From Prostheceraeus crozeri (taxonomy: Eukaryota; Platyhelminthes; Polycladida; Euryleptidae), in assembly GCA_907163375.1 (NCBI GenBank), contig CAJQUW010016891.1, forward strand, positions 62,001-126,000: a DNA stretch of 64,000 nucleotides, given 5' to 3'. Below are positions 10,481 to 21,977 of the stretch, one piece after another. Numbering within the stretch: the stretch's first letter is position 1; the number at the start of each line of letters is the position of its first letter. The translations under genes were made by a program, and so were the position numbers. A model generated the notes under the pieces. That model had not been told where the DNA came from and made no database searches. It saw only the letters and a list, made by a program, of their open reading frames with translations.

Positions 10481-11522
10481 AGGGCCGACCAAATATGCAT
10501 AATGCATAAAAATGCATATCATGAAAACAAGTGCTTTTAAATACATATGTAGATGATTTCTTACAAAAACAGGAGTTATCATGAACAAATTGTGTCTCGT
10601 TTCGTGTGTTGACACCTATCTTCTCCTTTCTGTCGTTTACATTAGATTACGGTCTAAGGCTCAGGAGTGGACAATGTCTACTTTTATCTTGAAGATTCCC
10701 TATTTTCGGAAGACACTACATGTTATATACATGTATACTGCATATTCCATGGTCGGATTCCTGTGATTCCTTCACTTTGTCGCAAGCTGGAAGAAGTTCA
10801 CATGTCACTGCCACCCTCTCCGATAACCACCCGTTGGGGCGCATGGATAGAAGAGTGGAGTACTACCTCACCAATCATCAGACCCTGAAAAAGTGATTGT
10901 TGACTTGGAGGATGATTGTGCAGCAATCGTCAACCTGAAGGAGCTAATCGAAAAATCGGACACCGAGATTGCAAGAGGTATCGTAGACATTTCCTCTACA
11001 TATGGCTCTATTCCTCGTTGTCTGAAGCAGCTTCAAGACTGTAAGTGCAATCCGTCTCAAGCCAAGCAACTGATCAATGGCATCAGCGATGACTTTGATG
11101 CGAATGTAGGGACCAAGCTGGGGCACGTTCTTCAAAAGAACGCAGGATTCCAGACGCTGATTGAGAGAGGAACTTCGAAGGATATTCATTGGAAGAAGAA
11201 TTGCTATTGTCGCGATCTCCGGTTACCTCTTCTGACGTTGAGAGACGTTTTTCAGAATACAAGGCATTTATGAGGAGCAATCGCACTAGTATGACTAGGG
11301 AAAGCATCCGCATGCATTGAGCATTAGGAATGAATTCAAAGTGATGACAGATTATTCACCATTTATGCATGCATAGGCCTACATTTCTTACTATATTGCA
11401 GCTATTTCTATAATCAGAATGATATTGCATAAATACAGTTTTCATTGCATAAAATTACTTTTTTAAGCGCATTTTTATGCGCATAAAACGATCACTTGTT
11501 AATGCATATTTGTTCGGCTCTG
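10480..11522 (+). mobile_element. hAT transposon, internally deleted
   Basis: Inverted ends TAGGGCCGACCAAATATGCA at 10480 and CAGAGCCGAACAAATATGCA read backwards from 11522. Both are followed by repeated AATGCATA/ATGCGCATAAAA motifs. At 1.04 kb it is far shorter than an autonomous hAT (2.5-4 kb), and it holds only the C-terminal part of a transposase. No matching 8-bp flanks were found. The left end abuts the inverted repeat of the 9691-10480 element, so that junction may be rearranged. Confidence 0.7.
10667..11318 (+). pseudogene. hAT transposase C-terminal remnant
   Basis: Pieces in different frames carry hAT landmarks. SPITTRWGAW at about 10815-10850 matches the conserved P-x-TRWGTW block before the last catalytic region. 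A helical stretch around LKELIEKSDTEIARG follows. SSDVERRFSEYKAFMRSNR at about 11230-11290 is the signature of the C-terminal dimerisation domain. Frame breaks occur between 10888 and 10893 and again near 11200. The BED finger and the first catalytic residues are missing. Confidence 0.7.
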
Positions 11523-12782
11523 GCAATATGTCATTTTATTCAAACAAAAATATTTTCAAAATAGAACATTCGATGATATATTGCTTTTCTTTTTTGCTCT
11601 AGTTTTGTTCTAGTCTTAATGCTGCATAGAGGAGACTAAAAAATAGTGTAAATTGGAATAAGAAAATCTCTTCAGTGCGATAATTTGAGGGAGCCATGCA
11701 TAGAACACGACGTTTTAAGAGACAAATGCTCTCATTTCCAGTTTGTCCTTCAGTTTCTACTCGAGAATGAGAGCACTTGTCTCTTGAAGTGTTCATTAAC
11801 AAAAATAAATAAAACACCTGACCAACCAATTAATAAAACATTTTATAATGAATTATACCATCCGACTAATACTGGGACAGGAATTGCTACATTTATAACG
11901 ATGCAAGTGTGCGCACACTGAAGTTATACACGTATATGTACACTTTTGACAATGTAGATTTCTATAGGTGCGCTATACCTGATTAGGTATATATATTTGT
12001 CACTAAGATCCTGGAGATTATAAGTGTTCAAAAAAGCACCTCTTGTACTTCTAAATTTTCTCATCCCAGACAAGCGATGCAACATTTCTAATGTGAAGAA
12101 GCAAGTGCATGAATTACGTCTAAACTCATGCATTCGCGCGGTAAGAAATTACATAAGCAGACTGTTGATTTTGATGATTTATTACCAACGTTCATTTGCG
12201 TTGTTCAGTGATATTTAAGACATGTCGTAACTGTACATTCACGCAGCTAAGTTAGAACAACAACTGCAATCGTAGCACGCATGCAAATTGCTGAACTTTT
12301 CTAGGGCGAGTAATTAGTACATGCAGTAGGAACACGAAGAGCTCTGCTCCCCAATATGGGAATAAATAATACTTTGTTCCCCTTTCATTCGGCGACCGAT
12401 GCATGAAACGATCGCTTAATGGGAGAATCATTGATTGAAATATTCAGATTAAACATTCCACTCATACAGCATTCGAATGATTTCGATTTCGAATGCAAGA
12501 CATCTTGCTGCGCTGCTGACATTGTCCAAGCAGATTAATATTCGGGAGAAACTATGCTAACAACGCCAAGTAAATTTATCCTACAAGTTACCAGCAAGAT
12601 CTAAAAAACAAACAACCTTACATAGAGTAGATATAAAACAAGCTGTCTCAAGTCAGAATCAGCAGGTCACAATTTTGAAATTTCCTATCAAACTGACGAT
12701 TGCCTGACGATGAATGCCGGAGGCAGCTGAAAGGCCTTGATAAGAGGTTTTACGAGAATACAATCACTGCCATGAATTATTA
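11523..12782. other. Unassigned stretch with a 29-33 bp hairpin
   Basis: No gene recognised. The inverted repeat at 11703-11735 and 11766-11794 (GAACACxxxxTTTTAAGAGAC, then CTCTCATT, against its reverse complement) could fold into a hairpin with a loop of about 30 bases. The rest is AT-rich without a supported ORF. Confidence 0.5.
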
Positions 12783-14640
12783 GTGAGAATGCAATTTCTG
12801 TTGTTTTTTCTTGGTGAGAATACAATCACTTCCATGCGTATTATTGGTGAGAATGCAGATCACTGCCATGCGTATTCTTGGTGAGAATACGATCACTGCC
12901 ATGCGTATTCTTGGTGAGAATGCAGTCACTGCCATGTGTATTCTTGGTGAGAATGCAGTCACTGCCATGCGTATTCTTGGTGAGAATGCAGTCACTGCTA
13001 TGTGTATTCTTGGTAAGAATGCAGTCACTGACATATGTATTCTTGGTGGTAATGCAGTCACTGCCATGCGTATTCTTGGTGAGAATGCAATCACTGCCAT
13101 GCGTATTCTTGGTGAGAATGCAGTCACTGCCATGTGTATTCGTGGTGAGAATGCAGTCACTGCCATGCGTATTCTTGGTGAGAATGCAGTCACTGCCATG
13201 TGTATTCTTGTTGAGAATGCAGTCACTGCCATGCGTATTCTTGGTGAGAATGCAGTCACTGCTATGTGTATTCTTGGTAAGAATGCAGTCACTGCCATGC
13301 GTATTCTTGGTGAGAATGCGATCACTGCCATGCGTAGTCTTGGTGAGAATGCAGTCACTTGCATGCATATTCTTGGTCAGAATGCGATCACTACCATGCG
13401 TATTCTTGGTGAGAATACGATCACTCCCATATGTATTCTTGGTGGTAATGCAGTCACTGCCATGCGTATTCTTGTTGAGAATGCAATCACTGCCATGCGT
13501 ATTCTTGGTGGGAATGCAGTCACTGCCATGCGTATTCTTGGTGAGAATGCAGTCACTGCCATGTGTATTCGTGGTGAAAATGCAGTCACTGCCATGCGTA
13601 TTCTTGGTGAGAATGCAGTCACTGCCATGTGTATTCTTGGTGGGAATGCAGTCACTGCCATGCGTATTCGTGGTGAGAATGCAGTCACTGCCATGCGTAT
13701 TCTTGGTGAGAATGCGATCACTGCCATGCGTATTCTTGGTGAGAATGCGATCACTGCCATGCGTAGTCTTGGTGAGAATGCAGTCACTGCAATGTGTATT
13801 CGTGGTGAGAATGCGATCACTACCATGCGTAGTCTTGGTGAGAATGCAGTCACTGCTATGTGTATTCTTGGTAAGAATGCAGTCACTGCCATATGTATTC
13901 TTGGTGAGAATGCGATCACTGCCATGCGTATTCTTGGTGGGAATGCAGTCACTGCCATGCGTATTCTTGGTGGGAATGCAGTCACTGCTATGTGTATTCG
14001 TGGTGAGAATGCGATCACTACCATGCGTATTCTTGGTGAGAATACGATCACTGCCATGCGTAGTCTTGGTGAGAATGCAGTCACTGCTATGTGTATTCTT
14101 GGTAAGAATGCAGTCACTGCTATGTGTAGTCTTGGTGAGAATACGATCACTGCCATGCGTATTCTTGGTGAGAATGCAGTCACTGCCATGCGTATTCTTG
14201 GTGAGAATGCAGTCACTACCATGCGTAGTCTTGGTGAGAATGCAGTCACTGCTATGTGTATTCTTGGTAAGAATGCAGTCACTGCCATGTGTATTCTTGG
14301 TGAGAATGCGATCACTACCATGCGTATTCTTGGTGAGAATGCAGTACTGCCATGCGTATTCTTGGTGAGAATGCAGTCACTGCCATGCGTATTCTTGGTG
14401 AGAATACGATCACTGCCATGCGTATTCTTGGTGGTAATGCAGTCACTGCTATGTGTATTCTCGGTAAGAATGCAGTCACTGCCATGTGTATTCGTGGTGA
14501 GAATGCGATCACTACCATGCGTAGTCTTGGTGAGAATGCAGTCACTTGCATGCATATTCTTGGTCAGAATGCGATCACTACCATGCGTATTCTTGGTGAG
14601 AATGCAATTTCTGTTGTGCCTTCTTTGTGAGAATGCAGCT
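12783..14640. repeat. 33-bp minisatellite, about 56 units
   Basis: Head-to-tail units of 33 bp follow the consensus ACTGCCATGCGTATTCTTGG then TGAGAATGCAGTC. Variants fall at a few fixed sites: GCAGTC, GCGATC or ATACGATC; CGTATTC or TGTATTC; TTCTTGG, TTCGTGG or AGTCTTGG. The unit length is a multiple of three and contains few stops. The array is therefore open on both strands in several frames, including 615 codons on the plus strand made of an 11-residue repeat (AVTAMRILGEN). I regard these as by-products of periodicity, not genes. One base is missing at about 14345, which shifts the plus frame. The edge units at both ends share GAGAATGCAATTTCTGTTGT. Some multi-unit blocks recur (for example near 13321 and 14512), indicating higher-order duplication. 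Confidence 0.95.
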
Positions 14641-15416
14641 ATTGCGCAAATGCCCTGATGGTTGAGAAAATATGATGATCATTTGCTGTTGAATTAATTG
14701 AGTCATCAATCTTGTACCAAAATTGTTAACTAATAAAATGAATACTCGATTGCTGTTATTTCTGGCTTGATTTGGAAGATATGTTTGAAAATAGCACAAA
14801 ATGAAGAAAATAAAAGCTGATGATTATGTATTATCCAGTACAGCAAAGCTGTGACGACTTTAGTAAAAAAACATGATTACTACGATTTGATAGTAAAAGC
14901 GTCTCGTATTATTCCATTTTTATAGGTATTTGAGAGGTCCAAAATACATTTATCATTTTCCTTTACCACTTTAGTCATGATGTTACCCTGACTTAACTTT
15001 TAGCAACTTAAAAGCCCCCACAGGATATAAAGGAAGTCTGCAGCAGTAAAAAATTGCTTCAACCGACCTGAAAAATTTCAAGAGGAATCCGAAATTCACC
15101 ATATAAATTGAGCTTCATTGATCCAATCGATCAATATTTGGTGAAATGTCAGCATACTTACATCTGATGTATCCTATCAATGAATCCTTGATCCACAGTG
15201 GAAGCAGCAATTTGCCAATTGTAAATCAATGCAAGTCGGACCTAATATAACATTTTATGTTCATTTACACTGAAGGTGTTTTGATTATTAGATCACAAGA
15301 CACTGCTTCGTGAGTCACTTTTGCTACAATAACCAATGAAGTGGCCTATAGGTCAGATGCCAGGGCAATCCGAACACACCCATGAAACCATCGTAATCCA
15401 TTGTATTGTCTATGTA
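14641..15416. other. Unassigned stretch
   Basis: AT-rich sequence with no open frame of interest and no repeat I recognise. Confidence 0.5.
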
Positions 15417-15806
15417 CCGTATATATGCGCCTATAAGTCTTTTCTTAACCCAAAATTCATTCCAAAAGTAGGGGTCTCGACTTATAGGCGGGTCCCATTA
15501 AATTTATAACATTCTTCTTCTGTTACCGCAGTTACCGGTGCGCGCAACACTCAATACATCGCTATTCATATTCATCGGTGCTCTAGACGACACGTCAGAT
15601 GTTCATTTTGCCATAGTGGTAGGTATAACGGGGTAATTAAAATTGTAATTAACTTGTAATTAAAATTACTACTGACGAACTTGATGCAAAAAGTTCATCT
15701 TTTCATCTCGTCTTATAGGCGGGCCTATGGAAACATACCAGTATTTGGGAGGCAGAGTCGGGGGGTCAACTTATAGTCGGATCAACCTATAGGCGAGTAT
15801 ATACTG
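15417..15806. mobile_element. TA-flanked mariner/pogo-type MITE (CCGTATATA ends)
   Basis: A 390-bp element with ends CCGTATATATGCGCCTATAA on the left and CAGTATATACTCGCCTATAG on the opposite strand at the right. TA lies at 15415-15416 and 15807-15808. Internal inverted copies of CGCCTATAAG/CTTATAGGCG give it a strongly self-complementary structure. It has no coding capacity. It shares its terminal style with the MITEs at 15881-18342 and 31605-32292. Confidence 0.7.
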
Positions 15807-16139
15807 TAGGCATTCGGCGCTAGGAGACGGAATCTACTAATTTCGGAGAAGCATTGCGATCAGAATTCGACAACAAAGTACCGCATTTCCTCTAATAAAC
15901 ACCGCACCTCTAATATCAAGAATTCTAGGAAAATGATTTATAGCGGAAGTACATACAGTGGCGGAAAAAAGTCTGAAGCCAGTGAATTTTCTTAACTAAA
16001 ATTTTGTTTTCTTATCTTTATTTTGTACTATTTTCATATTTATGTATCATCCATTGTCAATGGATTAAAAGCAAATGCTATTGAACAACATATCATCTTA
16101 TATTTCATAAAATACAAAAGAATCGTTCGGAGAATGTAG

Positions 16140-17150
16140 TCAGTACTTGGTTGGGCCGCCCTTGACTTCAATAACAGCCTGACAACGACGCCTCATGGAC
16201 TGGACCAAGGTGCTACAACGATCGACCGTGATATTGCTCCATGCTTCTCTCACCACCCGAAACAGTTCTTCTTTGTTAGAGGGGCGCTGACTTTTGACCG
16301 GGGAGTCCACCACTTGCCAAAGATACTCAATCGGGTTGAGGTCCGGTGACTGGGCCGGCCACCAAAGACACTGAAAACTCGGGTCATTGATCCATTGCTT
16401 GACTGACCTGGCCGTGTGTTTTGGATCATTGTCATGCTGAAAGATCCATTGGTCATTGGCAAACATGGTTTGCGCAGCTGGTAGCATGGTCTCTTCCAGT
16501 ATATTTCGATATTGGTATTGGTCCATTACGCCGTCCACCAGCCGGATAGGGCCTGGTCCGAGTGCCGACATGCTAGCCCACACCATGATGCTGCCACCTC
16601 CGTGCTTCACGGTCGGCACGAGACAGGCAGGGTTCATTTCTTCATCAGCGCGACGACGAACAATGACTTGTACATCATTGCCAAACAGGTTGAACTTGGA
16701 TTCGTCCGACCACAAAACCCGCTCCCATTGTTCGTCGATCCAGCTAAGATGCTCTCTGGCCCAGGTCAGTCGGGCAGTACGGTTCTTGTCGGAGATTAGG
16801 GGCTTTTGGCGAGCGACTCGCCCATACAGACCGACTTCCATTAGTCGATTCTGGACAGTGCGCGTGGTGATATCGACGCCGTAATCGCTGGACAGAGATT
16901 TCCGAATATCGGGAGCCGTTAACCGCCGGTCGTTTAGACTCATCCGAACAAGCACTCGGTCAGTAGTTGCTCGAGGTCTGCCACTCCGAGGACGTGAGTT
17001 GTAATCGCCGGTGGTGCGATAGATTGAGATAGCCTTCTCCACTGCTCCTCGACTGACCCTAAGAGCTGCAGCCACTTATCGTTGCGACTGTCCCGAATTG
17101 ATGCGGTCAACGATGACAGCGCGCTGTTCCGTTGTCAACTCGGCACTCAT
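16140..17150 (-). pseudogene. Tc1 family DD34E transposase, one early stop
   Basis: Read from ATG at 17150 this is 336 residues, the family norm. It has an N-terminal HTH, the GRPRATTD linker, a second HTH (TTRTVQNRLMEVG), and the triad D in LWSDESKF, D in FQHDNDPKH, E in DLNPIEYLW (DD34E). The box KHGGGSIMVWA and the C-terminal motif KGGPTKY are present. The only lesion seen is a TAA at codon 25, after INSGQSQR. Re-initiation downstream (first good frame from about 17075) would lose part of the first HTH. This copy is much better preserved than most transposons in the window and is probably young. Confidence 0.92.
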
Positions 17151-17391
17151 GATGATGAAAATGAGGTTAATTTCTTACTAACAGATGCTCGCACAATTTT
17201 TGAATTGTTTGAATTCAAAAATTTGAATGTCTATCACAATCATTGTGCAAATTTCTTAGCTCATTCATTTAGTAGGATGTCTATGCACATTCAAGATTGA
17301 ATTTACTTACACTGACAGCCGCAGAATCAATACCATAGCAATCAGAGCGCATCTATCACTGAAACACAGTCAAAATTAAGGGTGGCTTCAG

Positions 17392-17599
17392 ACCGGACCT
17401 CAACCCGATTGAGCATCTTTGGCAAGTGGTGGACTCCCCGGTCAAAAGTCAGCGCCTCTCTAACAAAGAAGAACTGTTTCGGGTGGTGAGAGAAGCATGG
17501 AGCAATATCACGGTCGATCGTTGTAGCACCTTGGTCCAGTCCATGAGGCGTCGTTGTCAGGCTGTTATTGAAGTCAAGGGCGGCCCAACCAAGTACTGA
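17392..17599 (+). pseudogene. Second, inverted Tc1 transposase C-terminal fragment
   Basis: Encodes the last about 68 residues of the same transposase, from PDLNPIEHLWQVVDSP to GGPTKY and a TGA at 17597-17599, on the opposite strand to the full copy. It begins abruptly at the fusion point with the truncated 5' terminus. It forms the right arm of the composite element and has no start codon or catalytic aspartates of its own. Confidence 0.9.
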
Positions 17600-18344
17600 C
17601 TACATTCTCCGAACGATTCTTTTGTATTTTATGAAATATAAGATGATATGTTGTTCAATAGCATTTGCTTTTAATCCATTGACAATGGATGATACATAAA
17701 TATGAAAATAGTACAAAATAAAGATAAGAAAACAAAATTTTAGTTAAGAAAATTCACTGGCTTCAGACTTTTTGCCGCCACTGTATGTCATCTATTGAGA
17801 TAACAAAACAAAGACTTAGTGATCAAACGATACTGGAATGCATTATTTATATTGCCTGGTGGTGAAGTTTATATTATGATAGAATAAGTCACATAATAAA
17901 ATAAAAGCATCACTCCCAATCTTTTTCTACAAAATAACCTAGTCTATACCTACATAACTTGTGGCTGGAGTCAGGAGAGGCGCTCCGGTCTCTGACTGTT
18001 ACTATACCGTACCGTCGAGCACCGAGTCATGTCATAACTCATCACTCTCAAGCTTTATGAGTGTGAGCCCTGCCTTTAAATGACCATGGGAGGGAAGCCG
18101 CAAATACAGGTATCAGTAATTCCAAGAAATTAGTCCTATGCTGTGTTTAATTAGCATCGATACCACCACAACTTGCCGATAATGAATAAATCGGTAATGC
18201 AGCAAGAAACCTGCTAGTTGAGTTTTCAGCTCTTATTGATATTGTTCTTCTATTTGGCAAAATGTCATGGGGAAAATTGTGCATTTTTAATAAACGGTGC
18301 ACTTAAAAGTAGGCGCCGCGGTGTTTATCAGAGGAAATACGGTA

Positions 18345-19189
18345 TTTAATTCGTGGAGCCATTTTGTGGCATTGTTTCATGCAGGCTCTACAGTCACTAC
18401 ATCATATTTCAGCGTACAAAGCGCACAGACTATGCGATGCGGTTCGAGAACCGACTGTACCTCTCATACATGGAAATGTTCACATCCGAACTGAACAAAA
18501 GTTACAAAGGGCACCAAACCTGCCCTTTTGCGACACCCGAATTACATGAGTTGAAGAGACGAAACATCACTCAAATTTTCATTAGAAAACTATTTATTTC
18601 AGGAAAAAGAGCTCATTCCGAAGAAAAACCTTTCACATCAATCCATGAAGGCAATGACAAACTTAATTAGACGGAAAAGGCTGTAAAAATAATTTCTTTC
18701 TTTGGCAGCTTTCAAAGCTAGCAACACACCTAGAAAGCCTTTTCTCGCCTATCGGCGGGCATTGAATGCGTGTGCACAATTATTGGGATTCTAGTCCTAG
18801 ACAAGAAAGATCTCATAGATCTAATAATTACATCAATCACTATTGTAAATGAAAATGCATGAAGAATGAAAAATGAGACAATAGCACCAGGTTTTTCTTC
18901 ATATCAAAGGAATTTCGAAATATCTTAATCGAGTCATGAAGGACTTCCGTCCAAAAGAGACTTCGCTCCCATGATTACAATCTCTGCACTTCAATTCAAA
19001 TTGCGATTCTTTGGAGATTTCATTGCGGTCAGCCGTTCAGTCTGGAAAACAAAAAGATCGGATATTCAGTTGAAAGAAGAGGATGGAAGTATTCCAAACA
19101 AAACTGGGTCATTTGAAATTACAATCAAAAAGCTGTCGAACGTTTTCGGCAGGCGTCCACGAGCCATGATTTTTTAACATGGTTCAATG
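18345..19189. other. Unassigned stretch
   Basis: A 105-codon plus-strand frame (18353-18670) shows no domain I recognise and overlaps other open frames. No splice-supported exon found. Confidence 0.4.
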
Positions 19190-19366
19190 TCACTACTCCC
19201 CCTTACTGGGGACTTGGACGGTGCTGACACAGTCAGACTTTAATTTGGGGTGTTGTGAACTTTTAGTCCGGATGCCCTTCCTGACGAGTTCAAATGATTT
19301 CGGGGCTCGAGCTCTGGACCGAAAGATCGCCAGGCCAATCACTTAGCCACTGTGCCACGGAGACCA
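19190..19366 (-). repeat. tRNA-derived SINE with LINE-like tail
   Basis: On the minus strand the head reads GTCTCCGTGGCACAGTGGCT (A box) and continues to a B-box-like AGCTCGAGCCCCG. It is followed by GTCAGGAAGGGCATCCGG and a CCAAATTAAAG segment. The 'GGAAGGGCATCCGG' tail is widespread at the 3' ends of invertebrate and vertebrate SINEs and their partner LINEs. Such elements are mobilised by a LINE that recognises the shared tail. Confidence 0.75.
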
Positions 19367-19369
19367 CGA

Positions 19370-21977
19370 AAAATTAATAAAGACTGTTTGTACGAACACT
19401 TGGAATCAAATATACCACAGCAATCAGCAAAGCCGACCAATCAGACACTAGATGAAGACGACGATCTCGACAGGCATGAAAGCTGAACAATGGACAAGCG
19501 AGACACAGGCAACTAACAATTGACAACAAGATGACTGACATCACTCCATACTGAGTCACGTTACCAGAACACGATGTAAAACACAAACGTACCTATTCTT
19601 TACGAAAATCAAGAAAAGAAACCAAAAGGCGAAAAGGGAAAGTATTCATTTTTTTATCGTTACAATCAAGTAAAGAAAAGAACAAGACAGGGTGGGCTCC
19701 AAATGAAAAATATCCGGAGCCAAAATTTTGAAGGACTCTGCCCATATGAAAGAGCACGACTTCCTTAAACGGAAGGGTGTTTCATGGCGCGTGTGTAAAG
19801 TACTGATGCAATGTAGTTGATTACAATTACAGACATTAGAAAGGAAACGTATCGGTTATTTTATGATATAGCCGTGATTTTCATTAAGTTTCATCTTCAT
19901 TATATAGAAATTACAAGTCCGGAATTAGCAAGCAGCTCCGATTTATAAAATAATCCCATTTCTTTAAAAAAACTTCATTTATATCTAAATTTATTATACA
20001 AAAAAAGCGCATTTTCAAGCAACAAAATCTGAGCCACCGAAAACAGTGTTCGATGTAGGTGTCCTCTTATTGAAGCAGCATCACCACGCTGCAGATATCC
20101 TACTTGTATTAATTATATTGTGTTTAAAGTATTTTTCTCTCCATAGGAAGATAAAATGAATTTACTGTAATTGAAATAATGCTAACTGTCAAATTGGTTG
20201 AAATTCTCTTATTTCGAAGCACCGATGCATCGTGCGAGACCTATTAGTCACGGGTTCATTTTTGAGTCAATTTAGTCGTATCAAATTCGTATCAGAGAAC
20301 GTACCAGTCCATGCATCTTGATTCTGCCCCGAGGATTTACTCCGTCACTATTTTCTCCGCTGCTCTGCCCTCTCCAGAAGTCATTTCTCGAGTTTGATCA
20401 TTCGCAGGCTTATCTAGAAGTAAGAGGGAACTGTGAGAGGAAAGTGTTTCTCCCAAACAAAGTCCTATTGATCTCTCAGCCTGCTCACTCGGTTACCGGA
20501 GAATCTTCTCCATGAAGACAGCAAGTCATCAAGTTCTCTTCGAGCATACCCTTGAAATCAATACAAGTCGACGTGATCGAAATGGGAACCTCTAACTCAG
20601 ATGAGGAGAGATATTGCCATCTATATTTATCATGCTAAGATGAGGAGAATTCTGCGAGTGTCAGAAATAACTTTCGAGGGTTCTCATCGAAGAAGTAGCG
20701 AATGTTGTGAAATTAGAATGAGAACATGAGTATCGACCCCATGGGTGGAGGGGTAGGAGTGTTCAGGGGACACAGATTTTTCCTTGATAAAATGTCATAT
20801 ACCGTTAGTTGAAAAGAGTTGAGGTGATTCGAGTCGAAAGGTGAGCCAGGGGTTGGAAAAAATTGATTGCAATTCAATTGGTCTCATTTTTTGTCAACAA
20901 TCAATTAATTGGGGTTAATTACTAATTAGTTAATTAATCAGTTATTTCTACCAATTCCAAATTCCTGTTTTTTCACATGATTGCATGATGGACATATGAT
21001 TGATAAATACTTAGAAAGTTATACTCTTAATATGCACATAGCGCATCGGTCTACGGAAATGCATTAAAACACAAACTTTAATTTACATGAAAATACCATG
21101 TAAATGTACTGATCACAATATCGTGCAATGACTAAGATAATTATCATTTATATTCTCCTCTATTTTACGAGTGCAAGCAATATTTTCTAGTTCAAGCAGT
21201 GAAACACTACCCCCTTCTGGCCATCGCGAAGATATGTGTTCCATTAGATTTAACAAAATTATAATTGATCTCAAATTATTCAAATACATGAAGCATACGC
21301 ATAGTCGGAGACTTTCGAGCTAAAATTTGAATGAATGCTAGGGTCAAAATTTGCCTCCTCTTGAAAACGATTAGGAAATATCATATTATCTACTGTGCAT
21401 CTTATATAATATTAGCTCTGTTGACTTGTTAAAAAATCCGATTCATTAGAATTATAATCCAATCCACCAATTTTCCCAGCCCATGGTTGGAACCGGCCGG
21501 GGCTGGGACGGTGTCTCTGTTGGCAGCCGGATAGCTTAGATCGCTAGGTATCAGTCATCCTGCGAGCTTTCCCAAGCGTTTCAGAGCAAGAAGCTTTGCA
21601 GCAAACATAAAGTCATCATTGTAACAGTGAGCAAAGTAAAGAAAAGCGATTAGCCATTAAAAGCTTGGCCTTGGGCATCATTCGATTTCTATATAATAGC
21701 AGGCATGAAACACAAGAAGGGTAGGCCTCCTGTACTCTTCAATCAGGTAATTAGACATTAGAATTTGATAATTTTTTATGTATGCATGGGAAATGCTGAG
21801 CAATAAAACGCGTAATGACATATTTACCGATTTATTGAGTAACAGGCCTAGATATACGTTGTAATTTACAATAATAGGACTTTCTACAGCACTTATTCAC
21901 AGTCAATCAAAATTTGTCTTATCAAACAATGCTCCACGCACGATCCACTGTCCAATGTTCAGGTAGCACTGCTAGCA
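19370..21977. other. Unassigned stretch
   Basis: No gene supported. Short frames (for example 20318-20515) lack domains. At 21531-21580, GCCGGATAGCTTAGATCG resembles the 5' half of a tRNA-Lys and may be another SINE head or tRNA scrap. The AATTAATT-rich run at 20860-20945 is low-complexity. Confidence 0.45.

Larger units (their letters stand above)
15956..17783 (-). mobile_element. Composite Tc1 transposon with 392-bp inverted ends
   Basis: The left arm, 15956-16347, carries the 3' terminus, 3' flank and transposase C-terminus on the minus strand. The right arm, 17392-17783, is the inverted copy and differs at only about three positions. TA flanks both ends (15954-15955 and 17784-17785), and both termini begin CAGTGGCGG. 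The original 5' terminus is cut short at TGGCTTCAGAC (about 17383-17393), where it is fused to the second 3' fragment. The whole thus looks like a full-length element that lost the tip of its 5' repeat and gained a second 3' end in inverted orientation. The clean TA flanks suggest it moved, or was resolved, as one unit. Confidence 0.85.
15881..18342. mobile_element. TA-flanked MITE split by a composite Tc1 element
   Basis: The termini CCGCATTTCCTCTAATAAAC (left) and CCGTATTTCCTCTGATAAAC (opposite strand, right end 18342) are matching inverted repeats that continue into ACCGC. TA flanks both (15879-15880 and 18343-18344). Without the 1.83-kb Tc1 insertion the element would be about 630 bp. No coding region of its own was seen. 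Confidence 0.65.

Noticed and set aside
12783-14640. CRISPR-like array
   Set aside because: The units are contiguous and near-identical with no unique spacers, and the context is clearly animal.
12811-14658. A 615-residue repeat protein on the plus strand, and mirror ORFs on the minus strand
   Set aside because: A 33-bp period keeps frames open on both strands without selection. There is no promoter, splice or domain evidence, and the array is bounded by degenerate units typical of a minisatellite.
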